This document shows positions 1 through 8,062 of a stretch of DNA of 43,505 nt, one piece after another. The notes below the pieces were generated by a model. That model saw nothing but the letters and a program-made list of their open reading frames with translations. It ran no database searches and was not told the origin of the DNA. Position 1 is the first letter of the stretch, and every line of letters begins with the position of its first letter. The stretch lies in contig PKEA01000032.1 of NCBI GenBank assembly GCA_002862805.1, positions 1 through 43,505 on the forward strand, written 5' to 3'. Made by a program: the position numbers and the translations under genes. Origin of the DNA: Flavobacteriaceae bacterium. Lineage in GTDB: Bacteria; Bacteroidota; Bacteroidia; Flavobacteriales; Flavobacteriaceae.

Positions 1-249
1 AAATCGCAGGAACCTACTATTGAAGGATTAACAATTTACCCAAATCCTGTAAATTCTGGTAAAATTTATATTACCTCTAAATCTTCATTAGACAAGAAGG
101 TAGAAATTTTTGATGTATTAGGCAAGAAAGTTTTAGAAACTACTACTTCTAATAAAGAAGTAAACATTTCTAACCTTACTGCCGGAATCTACATTATTAA
201 AATTAAAGAAGGAGACAATTCAGCTACAAGAAAACTGATTGTTAACTAG
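1..249 (+). CDS. C-terminal part of a T9SS cargo protein (5' end outside window)
   Basis: The frame is open from the first base and stops with TAG at 247-249, giving 82 residues. They form a type A T9SS C-terminal sorting domain: a YPNPV motif near the start, a central VLGKKV segment, a GIYIIKI strand and a basic end (TRKLIVN). Such domains direct the protein through the type IX system across the outer membrane and are then cleaved. The domain closely resembles the C-terminus of the next gene, so the two are likely tandem cargo genes. The functional N-terminal part is missing from the window, so no activity can be given. No clear terminator follows it. Confidence 0.9.
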   Translation, partial: KSQEPTIEGLTIYPNPVNSGKIYITSKSSLDKKVEIFDVLGKKVLETTTSNKEVNISNLTAGIYIIKIKEGDNSATRKLIVN

Positions 250-295
250 TTACACTTAATCCCCAAATTAAAATTAACCTTTAAATAACATTTTC

Positions 296-329
296 ATTAT
301 GCGTACATAATGAATAATTATTATCTTTG
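296..329 (+). promoter_or_regulatory. Promoter of the second T9SS cargo gene
   Basis: A Bacteroidetes -7 box TATCTTTG lies at 322-329, 24 nt before the ATG. A short inverted repeat (ATTATG / CATAAT, 296-301 and 306-311) lies about where the -33 element would be and could be a regulator site. The function is inferred. Confidence 0.5.
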
Positions 330-353
330 TACAATATTTAAAAAAACAAAAAA

Positions 354-2000
354 ATGAAAAAACTTTACATTTTAACTTTATTATTCATTTCAACTTTGTC
401 TTTTGGGCAAAATCTTGCTGTTAATGGAGACTTTGAAAGTTGGACCGTTGGTGTATTAGACACTTGGACATCTGAAGCAGGTACAATAGTAGAAGAAGAA
501 TCAGTAATTTTTAATGGCGGAGCTAAATCTGCTAAAATAACGGTTACTACTCAGACTCAAGGAAACACAGATTTTCAACAAACTATAAACGTAGTTGCAG
601 GTGTAACTTATGACGTATCGGTTGATGTTTATCAGTTAGACAATGCTTCAAGAGCTAGAATGGTTATCAACAATGTTTTCGATGGCCCTTATTCTGACGA
701 CACAATGCTTAACCAATGGCAGACCTTAACTTATACTTTTGTTGCTGGTGCAACTGGACCTGTAACAATTGGTTTAAGATTTTATGACACTGCAGCAAAT
801 TGGGCTGGTAATGGCAATCAATCGGTAATGTATATTGATAATTTTTCATTTGTAGCTCAATCAACTCCTAGTATTGCAATTGTTAGTCCTATTGATGGAT
901 TAACAACATTAAACACAGATGTTGACGTTACATTAAGTGTTCAAAATTTTGCAGTTGCTACTGCAGGAATGGGAGATGGACACATACACTATACAGTTGA
1001 CGGCGGTGGAACAGTTATGAAATATGACACTACTCCAATTTCTTTAACAGGATTGTCAGTAGGTCCTCATACAGTTTATGTTGAGTTGGTTGATGATTCA
1101 CACACACCCATAGCTCCCGCTGCTAATGCTACAGTAAATTTCGAAGTTGTTGCTCTAAATACAATGGCAACAATCGCGGATGTAAGAAATGATGTTATCG
1201 CAAATGGAGCTGGTAAATTTTATGAAATTACCGGAGAAGCTATAGTAACTTATGCTAGAACTACGAGAAATCAAAAATACATTCAGGATGCAACTGGTGC
1301 AATTTTGATTGATGACAATACTAATGTTATCACAAATACATTTGCAATTGGTGATGGGATGACAGGATTAAAAGGTCAAACATCATTATTTAATGGCGTA
1401 TTACAATTATTACCAATTGAAGACATAACTTCTTCATCAACAAGTAATACAATTACTCCTCAAGTAGTTACAGCCGCTGATATTACAGCAAGTATTGAAA
1501 CTTATGAAAGTGAATTAGTTCAAATAAATGCTGCATCATTTACAACTGCAGATGGCATGCTTACTTTTACAACAAATAGCAATTTTAATCTTAATGATGG
1601 TTCAGATATTGCTTTTAGAACTATGTTTGCAGAAGCAAATTATATTGGGCTAACTGTTCCTGTTGGAGCACAAAATATAGTAGTATTAGTAGCTGAATTT
1701 AATGGAACAGCTCAAGTTGTAGCTCGTAATGTGGTTGATATGCCTTTAGAAACAAGAGCTTTCAATACAATTGACGGATTAACAATGTATCCAAATCCTT
1801 CAAACGGAAATACTTTATACTTCTCAACTGCAGCAAATGCTGAATTAGATGTTCAGGTTTACGATATGCTTGGAAAACAAGTAATCAAATCTAAAGTATC
1901 TAATAATGCTTTAAATATCTCAGGTTTAAACCAAGGGGTTTACATTGTTAAAGTTACTGAAGAAGGAAAAACTGCTACTAGAAAATTAGTAGTTAGATAA
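354..2000 (+). CDS. Secreted T9SS cargo protein with CBM-like, Ig-like and OB-like domains
   Basis: The 548-residue protein starts with a signal peptide (about 1-19, ending SFGQ). Residues about 20-168 look like a CBM4/9-type beta-sandwich (NGDFESW start, YIDNFSF end). About 172-267 is an Ig-like module containing GDGHIHYTVDG. About 270-440 resembles a DUF5689/OB-fold domain (YIQDATGAILIDD). A type A sorting domain (YPNPS, MLGKQV, TRKLVVR) covers about 475-548. I see no catalytic domain, so it is probably an extracellular binding or adhesion protein, though a distant enzyme fold cannot be excluded. The ATG is chosen because the signal peptide follows directly and a -7 box lies 24 nt upstream. 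A hairpin terminator follows. Confidence 0.85.
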   Translation: MKKLYILTLLFISTLSFGQNLAVNGDFESWTVGVLDTWTSEAGTIVEEESVIFNGGAKSAKITVTTQTQGNTDFQQTINVVAGVTYDVSVDVYQLDNASRARMVINNVFDGPYSDDTMLNQWQTLTYTFVAGATGPVTIGLRFYDTAANWAGNGNQSVMYIDNFSFVAQSTPSIAIVSPIDGLTTLNTDVDVTLSVQNFAVATAGMGDGHIHYTVDGGGTVMKYDTTPISLTGLSVGPHTVYVELVDDSHTPIAPAANATVNFEVVALNTMATIADVRNDVIANGAGKFYEITGEAIVTYARTTRNQKYIQDATGAILIDDNTNVITNTFAIGDGMTGLKGQTSLFNGVLQLLPIEDITSSSTSNTITPQVVTAADITASIETYESELVQINAASFTTADGMLTFTTNSNFNLNDGSDIAFRTMFAEANYIGLTVPVGAQNIVVLVAEFNGTAQVVARNVVDMPLETRAFNTIDGLTMYPNPSNGNTLYFSTAANAELDVQVYDMLGKQVIKSKVSNNALNISGLNQGVYIVKVTEEGKTATRKLVVR

Positions 2001-2022
2001 TCACTCTTCAATTTATATAAAG

Positions 2023-2056
2023 AAAGCATCAACATAACGTTGGTGCTTTTTTATTT
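2023..2056 (+). terminator. Rho-independent terminator after the T9SS cargo gene
   Basis: A 9-bp stem (AGCATCAAC with GTTGGTGCT, one G-T pair, 5-nt loop) is followed by a T-rich tract. Confidence 0.8.
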
Positions 2057-2102
2057 TATATTTTTGCACATATTCTAGCCTTGTTTTTAGAACATTAATA
2101 TT

Positions 2103-3083
2103 ATGATTCATTCTAACGATATATTTACTATTTCTACCAAAAAGGAATTTGAGAAAATCGCTCTAAAGGTTTTCCGATTTCAATTTGATAACAATTTGGT
2201 ATATCATAAATTTTGTACTCTTCTAAATAAGAATAAAGAAAATGTAAAATCATTAATAGAAATTCCATTTTTACCCATTCAGTTTTTTAAAAGTCACAAG
2301 GTATTAAGTTCTTCAGAAACTATTCAAGCTACCTTTACAAGCAGTGGAACAACAGGGATGCAAACCAGTAAACATTTAGTCACCGATATTTCCTTATACG
2401 AAGAAAGCTATCGAAATGCATTTTCTCAATTTTATGGAAATATCGAAGATTATTGTGTTTTAGCTTTGCTTCCATCGTATTTAGAACGCGAAGGTTCTTC
2501 CTTAATTCATATGGTTGATGATTTAATTGAAAGCAGCAATCATTCTGATTCTGGCTTTTATTTAAATAATTATACTGAGTTAATTTCAAAGTTAATTGAA
2601 CTTGATAATTCTGGGCAAAATGTAATTTTAATTGGTGTTACTTACGCTTTATTAGATTTAATTGAACTACATCAATTTCAATTAAAAAATACCATTATTA
2701 TGGAAACTGGAGGAATGAAAGGCAAAAGAAAAGAAATGATTCGTGAAGAATTACACAAAATTCTATGCGAAGGTTTTGGCGTTCCCGTAATTCATTCTGA
2801 ATACGGAATGACTGAATTATTATCTCAAGCTTATTCTTTAGGAAATGGAACTTTTGAATGCCCAAATTGGATGCAAATCTTAATTAGAGATACGGAAGAT
2901 GCTTTGTCTTATGTAAAAGAAGGAAAAACGGGTGGAATTAATGTAATTGACTTAGCCAATATTAATTCGTGTTCGTTTATTGCAACGCAAGATTTAGGTA
3001 AAAAAAATCCCAACTATTCTTTCGAAGTGCTGGGACGTTTTGATAATTCTGATATTCGTGGTTGTAACCTAATGGTCTTGTAA
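2103..3083 (+). CDS. LuxE/PaaK-family acyltransferase (acyl-protein synthetase-like)
   Basis: This 326-residue cytosolic protein belongs to the adenylate-forming LuxE/PaaK group. The phosphate-binding loop TSSGTTG is at residues 79-85, a conserved block LPSYLEREGSSL at 123-134, and the adenylation-type motif EYGMTELLSQAYS in the last third. LuxE proteins activate a fatty acid and carry it on a C-terminal cysteine; here C321 in the final GCNLMVL could play that part, which is inference. No luxC or luxD reductase/transferase genes are nearby, so bioluminescence is unlikely. A role in acyl transfer to lipid or polysaccharide is plausible but unproven. Its stop codon directly abuts the tyrS stop codon (convergent, no spacer). 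Confidence 0.8.
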   Translation: MIHSNDIFTISTKKEFEKIALKVFRFQFDNNLVYHKFCTLLNKNKENVKSLIEIPFLPIQFFKSHKVLSSSETIQATFTSSGTTGMQTSKHLVTDISLYEESYRNAFSQFYGNIEDYCVLALLPSYLEREGSSLIHMVDDLIESSNHSDSGFYLNNYTELISKLIELDNSGQNVILIGVTYALLDLIELHQFQLKNTIIMETGGMKGKRKEMIREELHKILCEGFGVPVIHSEYGMTELLSQAYSLGNGTFECPNWMQILIRDTEDALSYVKEGKTGGINVIDLANINSCSFIATQDLGKKNPNYSFEVLGRFDNSDIRGCNLMVL

Positions 3084-4391
3084 TTATTTTACTCTAATTA
3101 CGTAATAGTTTTTCTTTCCTTTTTGTAATAGTAGAAATTCATTATTAATCAAATCTTCATTTGTAATGACTCTATCTTCTGAAACTTTTTCCTTATTTAA
3201 AGAAATAGAATTTTGTTTCAATTCGCGACGTGCTTCGCCATTAGATGCTAAGAAATTTGTTTTTGCAGCCATAGCTCCAATCATATCCAAACCTTCTTCT
3301 ATATCTAACCTAGAAACCTCTGCAAAAGGAATTCCTTCAAAAACAGCTTCTAACTCTTTAACTGATAATGTTTTTAAATTAGTCATGTCTTTACTAAAAA
3401 AAGCTGCTGATGAAAAGATAGCTCTATCTAAATCTTCTTGAGAATGAACTAATAACATTAATTCTTCTGCCAAACGTTTTTGTAAAGTTTTAGCACCTCT
3501 ATCTTCATTATGTTCTGTAATTAAAGCATCAATTGTTGGCTTGTCTAAAAAAGTGAATATTTTAATATATTTCTCAGCATCTTCATCAGTAGTGTTAATC
3601 CAAAATTGATAAAACTTATATGGCGATGTCTTATCTGCGCTTAACCATACATTTCCACCTTCTGATTTTCCAAACTTAGAACCATCAGCTTTAGTAATTA
3701 ACGGACAAGTCATTGCGTACGCTTTTGAGCGCTCTTCATTATCCACATTCATTCTACGAACCAATTCAGTCCCAGTAGTAATGTTTCCCCATTGGTCACT
3801 TCCACCCATTTGAAGCAAACAATTGTACTCTTTATTTAAATGGTAAAAATCGTAACCTTGAATTAATTGGTATGTAAACTCAGTAAAACTCATTCCTTCT
3901 CCACCTTCTTCTCCACTCAAACGCTTCTTTACAGAATCTTTTGCCATCATGTAATTAACGGTAATTCTCTTACCAACTTCACGAGCAAAATCAATGAATG
4001 AAAACTGTTTCATCCAATCGTAGTTATTAACTAAAATAGGAGCAGTAGCATCAGTAGCATCGAAATCTAAGAATTTAGAAAGAACACTTTTAATTCCATC
4101 TACATTATGATTTAATGTTTCTTCATCTAAAAGATTTCTTTCGTTTGATTTTCCAGAAGGATCACCTATCATACCCGTTGCACCACCAACTAAAGCAATA
4201 GGTCTATGCCCATAATTGCGAATGTGTTTTAATAATATAATTGGCACTAAACTACCAATATGCAATGAGTCTGAAGTTGGATCAAAACCTATATAAACAG
4301 CTGTTGGCTCTTTTAATAGTTGTTCTTCTGTTCCTGGCATAATATCATGCACAAGTCCTCTCCATTGTAATTCTTCAATTAAATTTTTCAT
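3084..4391 (-). CDS. tyrS: Tyrosyl-tRNA synthetase
   Basis: This class I aminoacyl-tRNA synthetase charges tRNA-Tyr with tyrosine in the cytosol. The 435 residues match bacterial TyrRS length. Visible are the HIGH-type motif HIGS (44-47), the tyrosine-pocket and dimer region with GGSDQWGN (196-203), the KMSKS-type loop KFGKS (239-243), and a C-terminal S4-like RNA-binding domain that ends with YYVIRVK. The gene is divergent from the epimerase gene and convergent with the acyltransferase. A -7 box TATCTTTG lies 19 nt upstream of the ATG on the minus strand. Confidence 0.97.
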   Translation of the reverse strand: MKNLIEELQWRGLVHDIMPGTEEQLLKEPTAVYIGFDPTSDSLHIGSLVPIILLKHIRNYGHRPIALVGGATGMIGDPSGKSNERNLLDEETLNHNVDGIKSVLSKFLDFDATDATAPILVNNYDWMKQFSFIDFAREVGKRITVNYMMAKDSVKKRLSGEEGGEGMSFTEFTYQLIQGYDFYHLNKEYNCLLQMGGSDQWGNITTGTELVRRMNVDNEERSKAYAMTCPLITKADGSKFGKSEGGNVWLSADKTSPYKFYQFWINTTDEDAEKYIKIFTFLDKPTIDALITEHNEDRGAKTLQKRLAEELMLLVHSQEDLDRAIFSSAAFFSKDMTNLKTLSVKELEAVFEGIPFAEVSRLDIEEGLDMIGAMAAKTNFLASNGEARRELKQNSISLNKEKVSEDRVITNEDLINNEFLLLQKGKKNYYVIRVK

Positions 4392-4410
4392 CTCTATTAT
4401 TAAATTTCGA

Positions 4411-4418
4411 CAAAGATA
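4411..4418 (-). promoter_or_regulatory. -7 promoter box of tyrS
   Basis: TATCTTTG on the minus strand fits the TAnnTTTG consensus and predicts a leader of roughly 12-15 nt. No clear -33 element is visible. Confidence 0.55.
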
Positions 4419-4485
4419 AGAAATACAATAGCAATGGCAATAAGCAAATTCAATGTCAATTTTAAATTTTAATTAAAAATCTATT

Positions 4486-4493
4486 TATCTTTA
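4486..4493 (+). promoter_or_regulatory. -7 promoter box of the epimerase gene, almost touching the ATG
   Basis: TATCTTTA followed by C is a TAnnTTTAC variant of the -7 box. It ends only 4 nt before the ATG, so transcription should begin at or very near the start codon. Confidence 0.5.
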
Positions 4494-4497
4494 CGAA

Positions 4498-5496
4498 ATG
4501 ATATTAGTTACAGGAGCAACAGGTTTAGTAGGTTCACATTTACTTGTAAAATTACTTCAAGAAGAAAATGAAGTAAAGGCGTTATATAGAAATGAGAAAA
4601 GTATCGAAGCTGTAAAAAATGTATTCAAGTATAAAAATGCAATTGATTTATTTGAAAAAATTATTTGGGTAAAAGGAGATATTACAGATATTCCTTCTTT
4701 AAATAGTGCATTTGAAAATATTACAAATGTTTATCATTGTGCTGCCTTAATTTCATTTGACCCAAATGACGAAGAACTACTTAGAAAAACTAATATAGAA
4801 GGAACTGCTAATGTTGTCAATTGCTGTATTGACTTTGGAGTAAAGAAAATTTGCCACGTAAGTTCAATTGCTGCACTTGGAGACACGAAAGAAAACGAAT
4901 ATTTAATTACTGAAGAAACAGAATGGAATCCTGAAAAACTACATGGTGATTATGCTATTTCTAAATTTGGTGCAGAAACCGAAGTTTGGAGAGCACAACA
5001 AGAAGGAATTGAAGTCGTCATTGTAAACCCTGGTGTAATTTTTGGTTATGGGTTTCCAAATCAAGGTAGTGGTTTAATCATAAATAGAGTTAAAAATGGT
5101 TTACTTTTTTACACCAAAGGGAAAACCGGAATTGTTGCTGTTGAAGATGTGACAAATTGTATGATTTTATTAATGAATAACTATACAAATGGGGAACGAT
5201 TTACTGTAGTTGCAGAAAATATACATTTCAACATCCTATTATCAATAATTTCAAAAGGTTTAAATGTAAAATCACCTAAACTATATGCAAATAAGTGGAT
5301 TACTAATATAGGATGGAGATTAGATTGGTTGTTTTCAAAAATCTTATTTAAAGAAAGAAAATTTACTAGAGCAACAGCAATTTCATCGCATAGCCTTGAC
5401 ATATACAAAAACACAAAAATTGTAACTAAATTAAAATATAATTTTATTAGAATGGATGAATATATAGTTAATCTTCTACAAGAATATCATCAATAG
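4498..5496 (+). CDS. NAD-dependent epimerase/dehydratase (extended SDR family)
   Basis: This 332-residue extended short-chain dehydrogenase has the Rossmann nucleotide motif GATGLVG at residues 6-12, a conserved VSS (121-123), and the catalytic pair Y152/K156 (YAISK). Members act on nucleotide sugars, flavonoid-like alcohols or sterols; the substrate cannot be read from the sequence. The start is certain because the Rossmann strand begins at residue 2. Its 3' end overlaps the convergent DUF4296 lipoprotein gene by 29 bp. The -7 box lies 4 nt from the ATG, which predicts a leaderless mRNA. Confidence 0.88.
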   Translation: MILVTGATGLVGSHLLVKLLQEENEVKALYRNEKSIEAVKNVFKYKNAIDLFEKIIWVKGDITDIPSLNSAFENITNVYHCAALISFDPNDEELLRKTNIEGTANVVNCCIDFGVKKICHVSSIAALGDTKENEYLITEETEWNPEKLHGDYAISKFGAETEVWRAQQEGIEVVIVNPGVIFGYGFPNQGSGLIINRVKNGLLFYTKGKTGIVAVEDVTNCMILLMNNYTNGERFTVVAENIHFNILLSIISKGLNVKSPKLYANKWITNIGWRLDWLFSKILFKERKFTRATAISSHSLDIYKNTKIVTKLKYNFIRMDEYIVNLLQEYHQ

Positions 5497-5866
5497 CTTT
5501 AGACGAACTTTCAACACCCTCAATTGTTAGGTTTTTAACTTCTAATTTCTTTTTTTTAGAATTTATTCTATCAATGACTTCTGTGTACATTTTTTTATAC
5601 TTTTTTACATCTGCAGCATAGTATTTATGATTTTGATAATAGGTAACACTATCTATTTCATACTTATCATAAATAAAACTATTTGAATTTATGTTGTTTG
5701 AATTAAGCAATTCAGGAACATAACCTTCAGCCGCCTGTAAAATAGCAATATCATATAAAATATCTATCATTACTTCTTCACCCAATAATTTGTCTGGATT
5801 TTCTACTGGATTTTCATTACAAGCAGAGAATAGAAATAAAATAAAAATAAAAAGGATATTTTTCAT
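5468..5866 (-). CDS. DUF4296 lipoprotein
   Basis: This 132-residue protein has a short lipoprotein signal peptide with lipobox FSAC (C16 the predicted lipidated residue). The following domain resembles DUF4296 (EEVMIDILYDIAILQAAEGY region, residues 30-49), a Bacteroidetes family of unknown function. It is the last gene of a minus-strand operon with the glycosyltransferase and dihydroorotase (23-nt gap to pyrC). Its last 29 bp overlap the 3' end of the epimerase gene on the other strand. Confidence 0.8.
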   Translation of the reverse strand: MKNILFIFILFLFSACNENPVENPDKLLGEEVMIDILYDIAILQAAEGYVPELLNSNNINSNSFIYDKYEIDSVTYYQNHKYYAADVKKYKKMYTEVIDRINSKKKKLEVKNLTIEGVESSSKAIDDILVED

Positions 5867-5889
5867 AAAACTAATTTTTTGAATATAAG

Positions 5890-7233
5890 TTATTCTCTTT
5901 CGAAAAGTAATCTTTTTCCTGCTTTTACGCTTTTTACTTTTCCATTTGTGTAAACTAGATTTCCATTTACAAATGTATGCATAACTCGCGACTTAAAGTT
6001 AGTTCCTTCAAAAGGGGACCAACCACATTTATACAAAATATTATCTTTATTTACATTCCAAGGTTGATGAGTGTTTACAATAGCTAAATCTGCAAAATAA
6101 CCTTCTTTTAAAAAACCTCTTTTTTCAATTTTGAATATTTTAGCCGGATTATGGCACATTTTTTCAACTAATTTTTCAACTGAAATTTTACCGTTTAAGT
6201 GTGCTTCAAACATTGCCACTAAAGCATGTTGAACTAATGGGCCACCTGAAGGGCAATTTAGATAGCTGTTTTTCTTTTCTTCTAAAGTATGTGGTGCATG
6301 ATCAGTTGCAATAACATCAATTTTGTCGTTCAATAAAGCTTCCCATAATGCATTTTTATCAGCCTCAGTTTTTACAGCGGGATTCCATTTTATAAAAGCT
6401 CCTTTTGTATCGTAATCTTTATCGGTAAACCAAAGATGATGCACACACACCTCTGCTGTGATTTGTTTTTCTTCTAATGGAATTTTATTGGTAAACAGTT
6501 CCATTTCTTTTGCTGTTGACAAATGAAATACATGCAACCTTGCTCCCGTTTTCTTTGCCAACTCAATCGCTTTAGACGACGAAATATAACATGCTTCAAC
6601 ACTTCTTATCAAATGATGTTTATTCATAGGAATATCATCACCAAATTCTTGTTTATATTTTTCTAAATTTGCTTTAATCGTTGCCTCATCTTCACAATGA
6701 ACAGCAATTAGCATTTTTGTAGAAGAAAATATTTTTTCTAAAACCTCTTGATTATCTACCAACATATTTCCTGTTGATGAACCTAAAAATAATTTTATCC
6801 CAGCAACATTTCGAGGATTTGTTTTTAAAACCTCTTCTAAATTGTCATTTGTTCCTCCCATCATGAAAGAATAATTGGCATAAGAAGTTTTGCTAGCAAT
6901 AACGTATTTATCTTCTAAAAGTTCTTGTGTTACAGCATTTGGAACCGTATTTGGTTGTTCAATAAAACTGGTAATTCCTCCAGCAACAGCTGCTCTACTT
7001 TCAGATTCTATATTCCCTTTATGTGTTAAACCTGGCTCTCTAAAATGAACTTGATCATCAATAACACCTGGAATAAGATAATTTCCTTCTGCATCAATAA
7101 CAGTACAATCGGAAGACTTCAAGCTAATTGATTCGGCAATTTCTTTAATAAAATCATTTTCAATTAATACGTCGCCTTCAAAAATTACTCCTTCATTTAC
7201 AATTTTTGCATTCTTTATTAAAAACTTACCCAT
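5890..7233 (-). CDS. pyrC: Dihydroorotase
   Basis: This amidohydrolase closes N-carbamoyl-aspartate to dihydroorotate in pyrimidine synthesis. Its 447 residues fit the long dihydroorotase/hydantoinase-like type. The first metal motif reads DDQVHFREPG (59-68), so the usual HxH is Q61-x-H63. Also visible are the possible bridging lysine K147 (GIKLFLGSSTGN), H179 (AVHCED), H234/H237 (HVFHLS) and the catalytic aspartate D311 (ATDHAPH). The ATG overlaps the TAA of the upstream glycosyltransferase (TAATG), which suggests translational coupling. DUF4296 follows after 23 nt. The Q61 substitution may be normal for the phylum; metal content deserves a check. Confidence 0.93.
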   Translation of the reverse strand: MGKFLIKNAKIVNEGVIFEGDVLIENDFIKEIAESISLKSSDCTVIDAEGNYLIPGVIDDQVHFREPGLTHKGNIESESRAAVAGGITSFIEQPNTVPNAVTQELLEDKYVIASKTSYANYSFMMGGTNDNLEEVLKTNPRNVAGIKLFLGSSTGNMLVDNQEVLEKIFSSTKMLIAVHCEDEATIKANLEKYKQEFGDDIPMNKHHLIRSVEACYISSSKAIELAKKTGARLHVFHLSTAKEMELFTNKIPLEEKQITAEVCVHHLWFTDKDYDTKGAFIKWNPAVKTEADKNALWEALLNDKIDVIATDHAPHTLEEKKNSYLNCPSGGPLVQHALVAMFEAHLNGKISVEKLVEKMCHNPAKIFKIEKRGFLKEGYFADLAIVNTHQPWNVNKDNILYKCGWSPFEGTNFKSRVMHTFVNGNLVYTNGKVKSVKAGKRLLFERE

Positions 7234-7955
7234 TATAATGTATTAAATATTTTTTTTATTCTTAATAATATTACTCCAAAAATGGCTTCTTTAATTATAG
7301 AACCACTCATTTTTGACTGTCCCTTTGTTCTATCAGTAAAAATAATAGGCACTTCAACTATATTAAATTCTTTTACAAATGCTCTGTATTTCATTTCTAT
7401 TTGAAATGCATATCCAATAAATTTTATTTTATCTAACTGAATGGTTTCTAAAACCGATCTTTTATAACAAATAAAACCAGCAGTCGCATCATGAATTTTC
7501 ATACCAGTTATTAACTTTACATAAACCGAAGCAAAATAAGACAATAAAACCCTGCTTAAAGGCCAGTTCACAACATTTACACCAGTAGAATATCTAGAAC
7601 CTATTGCAACATCTGCGCCATTTTTACAGGCTTTGTATAACTTTACTAAATCTTTAGGGTTATGAGAAAAATCGGCATCCATTTCAAAAATGTATTCATA
7701 TTCTCTTTCTAGAGCCCATTTAAAACCATGAACATAAGCAGTTCCTAATCCAGCTTTTTTTTGACGAACCTCTATAAAAAGTTTGTTTTCAAATAGCTTT
7801 TGCAACTCATTAACTCTTTGAGATGTTCCGTCAGGAGAATTATCATCAACAATAAGAATGTGAAATTCTGTCTTTAACGAAAAAACAGCATTGATTATCT
7901 CTTCGATATTTTCAATTTCATTATACGTTGGAATTACAACTACTCCTTTTGACAT
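7233..7955 (-). CDS. Polyprenol-phosphate mannosyltransferase-like GT2 glycosyltransferase
   Basis: This 240-residue GT2 enzyme starts with VVVIPTYNE (5-13), has the nucleotide-binding VDDNSPDGT (36-44) and the metal-binding DAD (93-95, EMDADFSHNP). The pattern and short length match dolichol/polyprenol-phosphate mannose synthases, which transfer mannose from GDP-mannose to polyprenyl phosphate on the inner face of the membrane. No C-terminal membrane segments are present, as in the soluble catalytic form. It is the first gene of the operon with pyrC and DUF4296. A -7 box TATTTTTG lies at 7976-7983 on the minus strand. Confidence 0.85.
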   Translation of the reverse strand: MSKGVVVIPTYNEIENIEEIINAVFSLKTEFHILIVDDNSPDGTSQRVNELQKLFENKLFIEVRQKKAGLGTAYVHGFKWALEREYEYIFEMDADFSHNPKDLVKLYKACKNGADVAIGSRYSTGVNVVNWPLSRVLLSYFASVYVKLITGMKIHDATAGFICYKRSVLETIQLDKIKFIGYAFQIEMKYRAFVKEFNIVEVPIIFTDRTKGQSKMSGSIIKEAIFGVILLRIKKIFNTL

Positions 7956-7975
7956 TTTTTTACTTTTAATAGCTA

Positions 7976-7983
7976 CAAAAATA
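7976..7983 (-). promoter_or_regulatory. -7 promoter box of the GT2-pyrC-DUF4296 operon
   Basis: TATTTTTG on the minus strand fits TAnnTTTG, about 20 nt before the glycosyltransferase ATG. Confidence 0.45.
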
Positions 7984-8044
7984 ATCTTTTTAGACGGTTT
8001 ATATCTTAATAAAATTATAATAATAGTTATGTATAGATTTTTTG

Positions 8045-8052
8045 TAATTTTG
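8045..8052 (+). promoter_or_regulatory. -7 promoter box of the DUF4271-hemD operon
   Basis: TAATTTTG ends 10 nt before the ATG of the DUF4271 gene, so the leader would be only a few nucleotides. Confidence 0.5.
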
Positions 8053-8062
8053 TTGCATAATT

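Noticed and set aside
2103..3083. A bioluminescence or lux operon
   Set aside because: Only one LuxE-like gene is present; luxA, luxB, luxC and luxD are absent.
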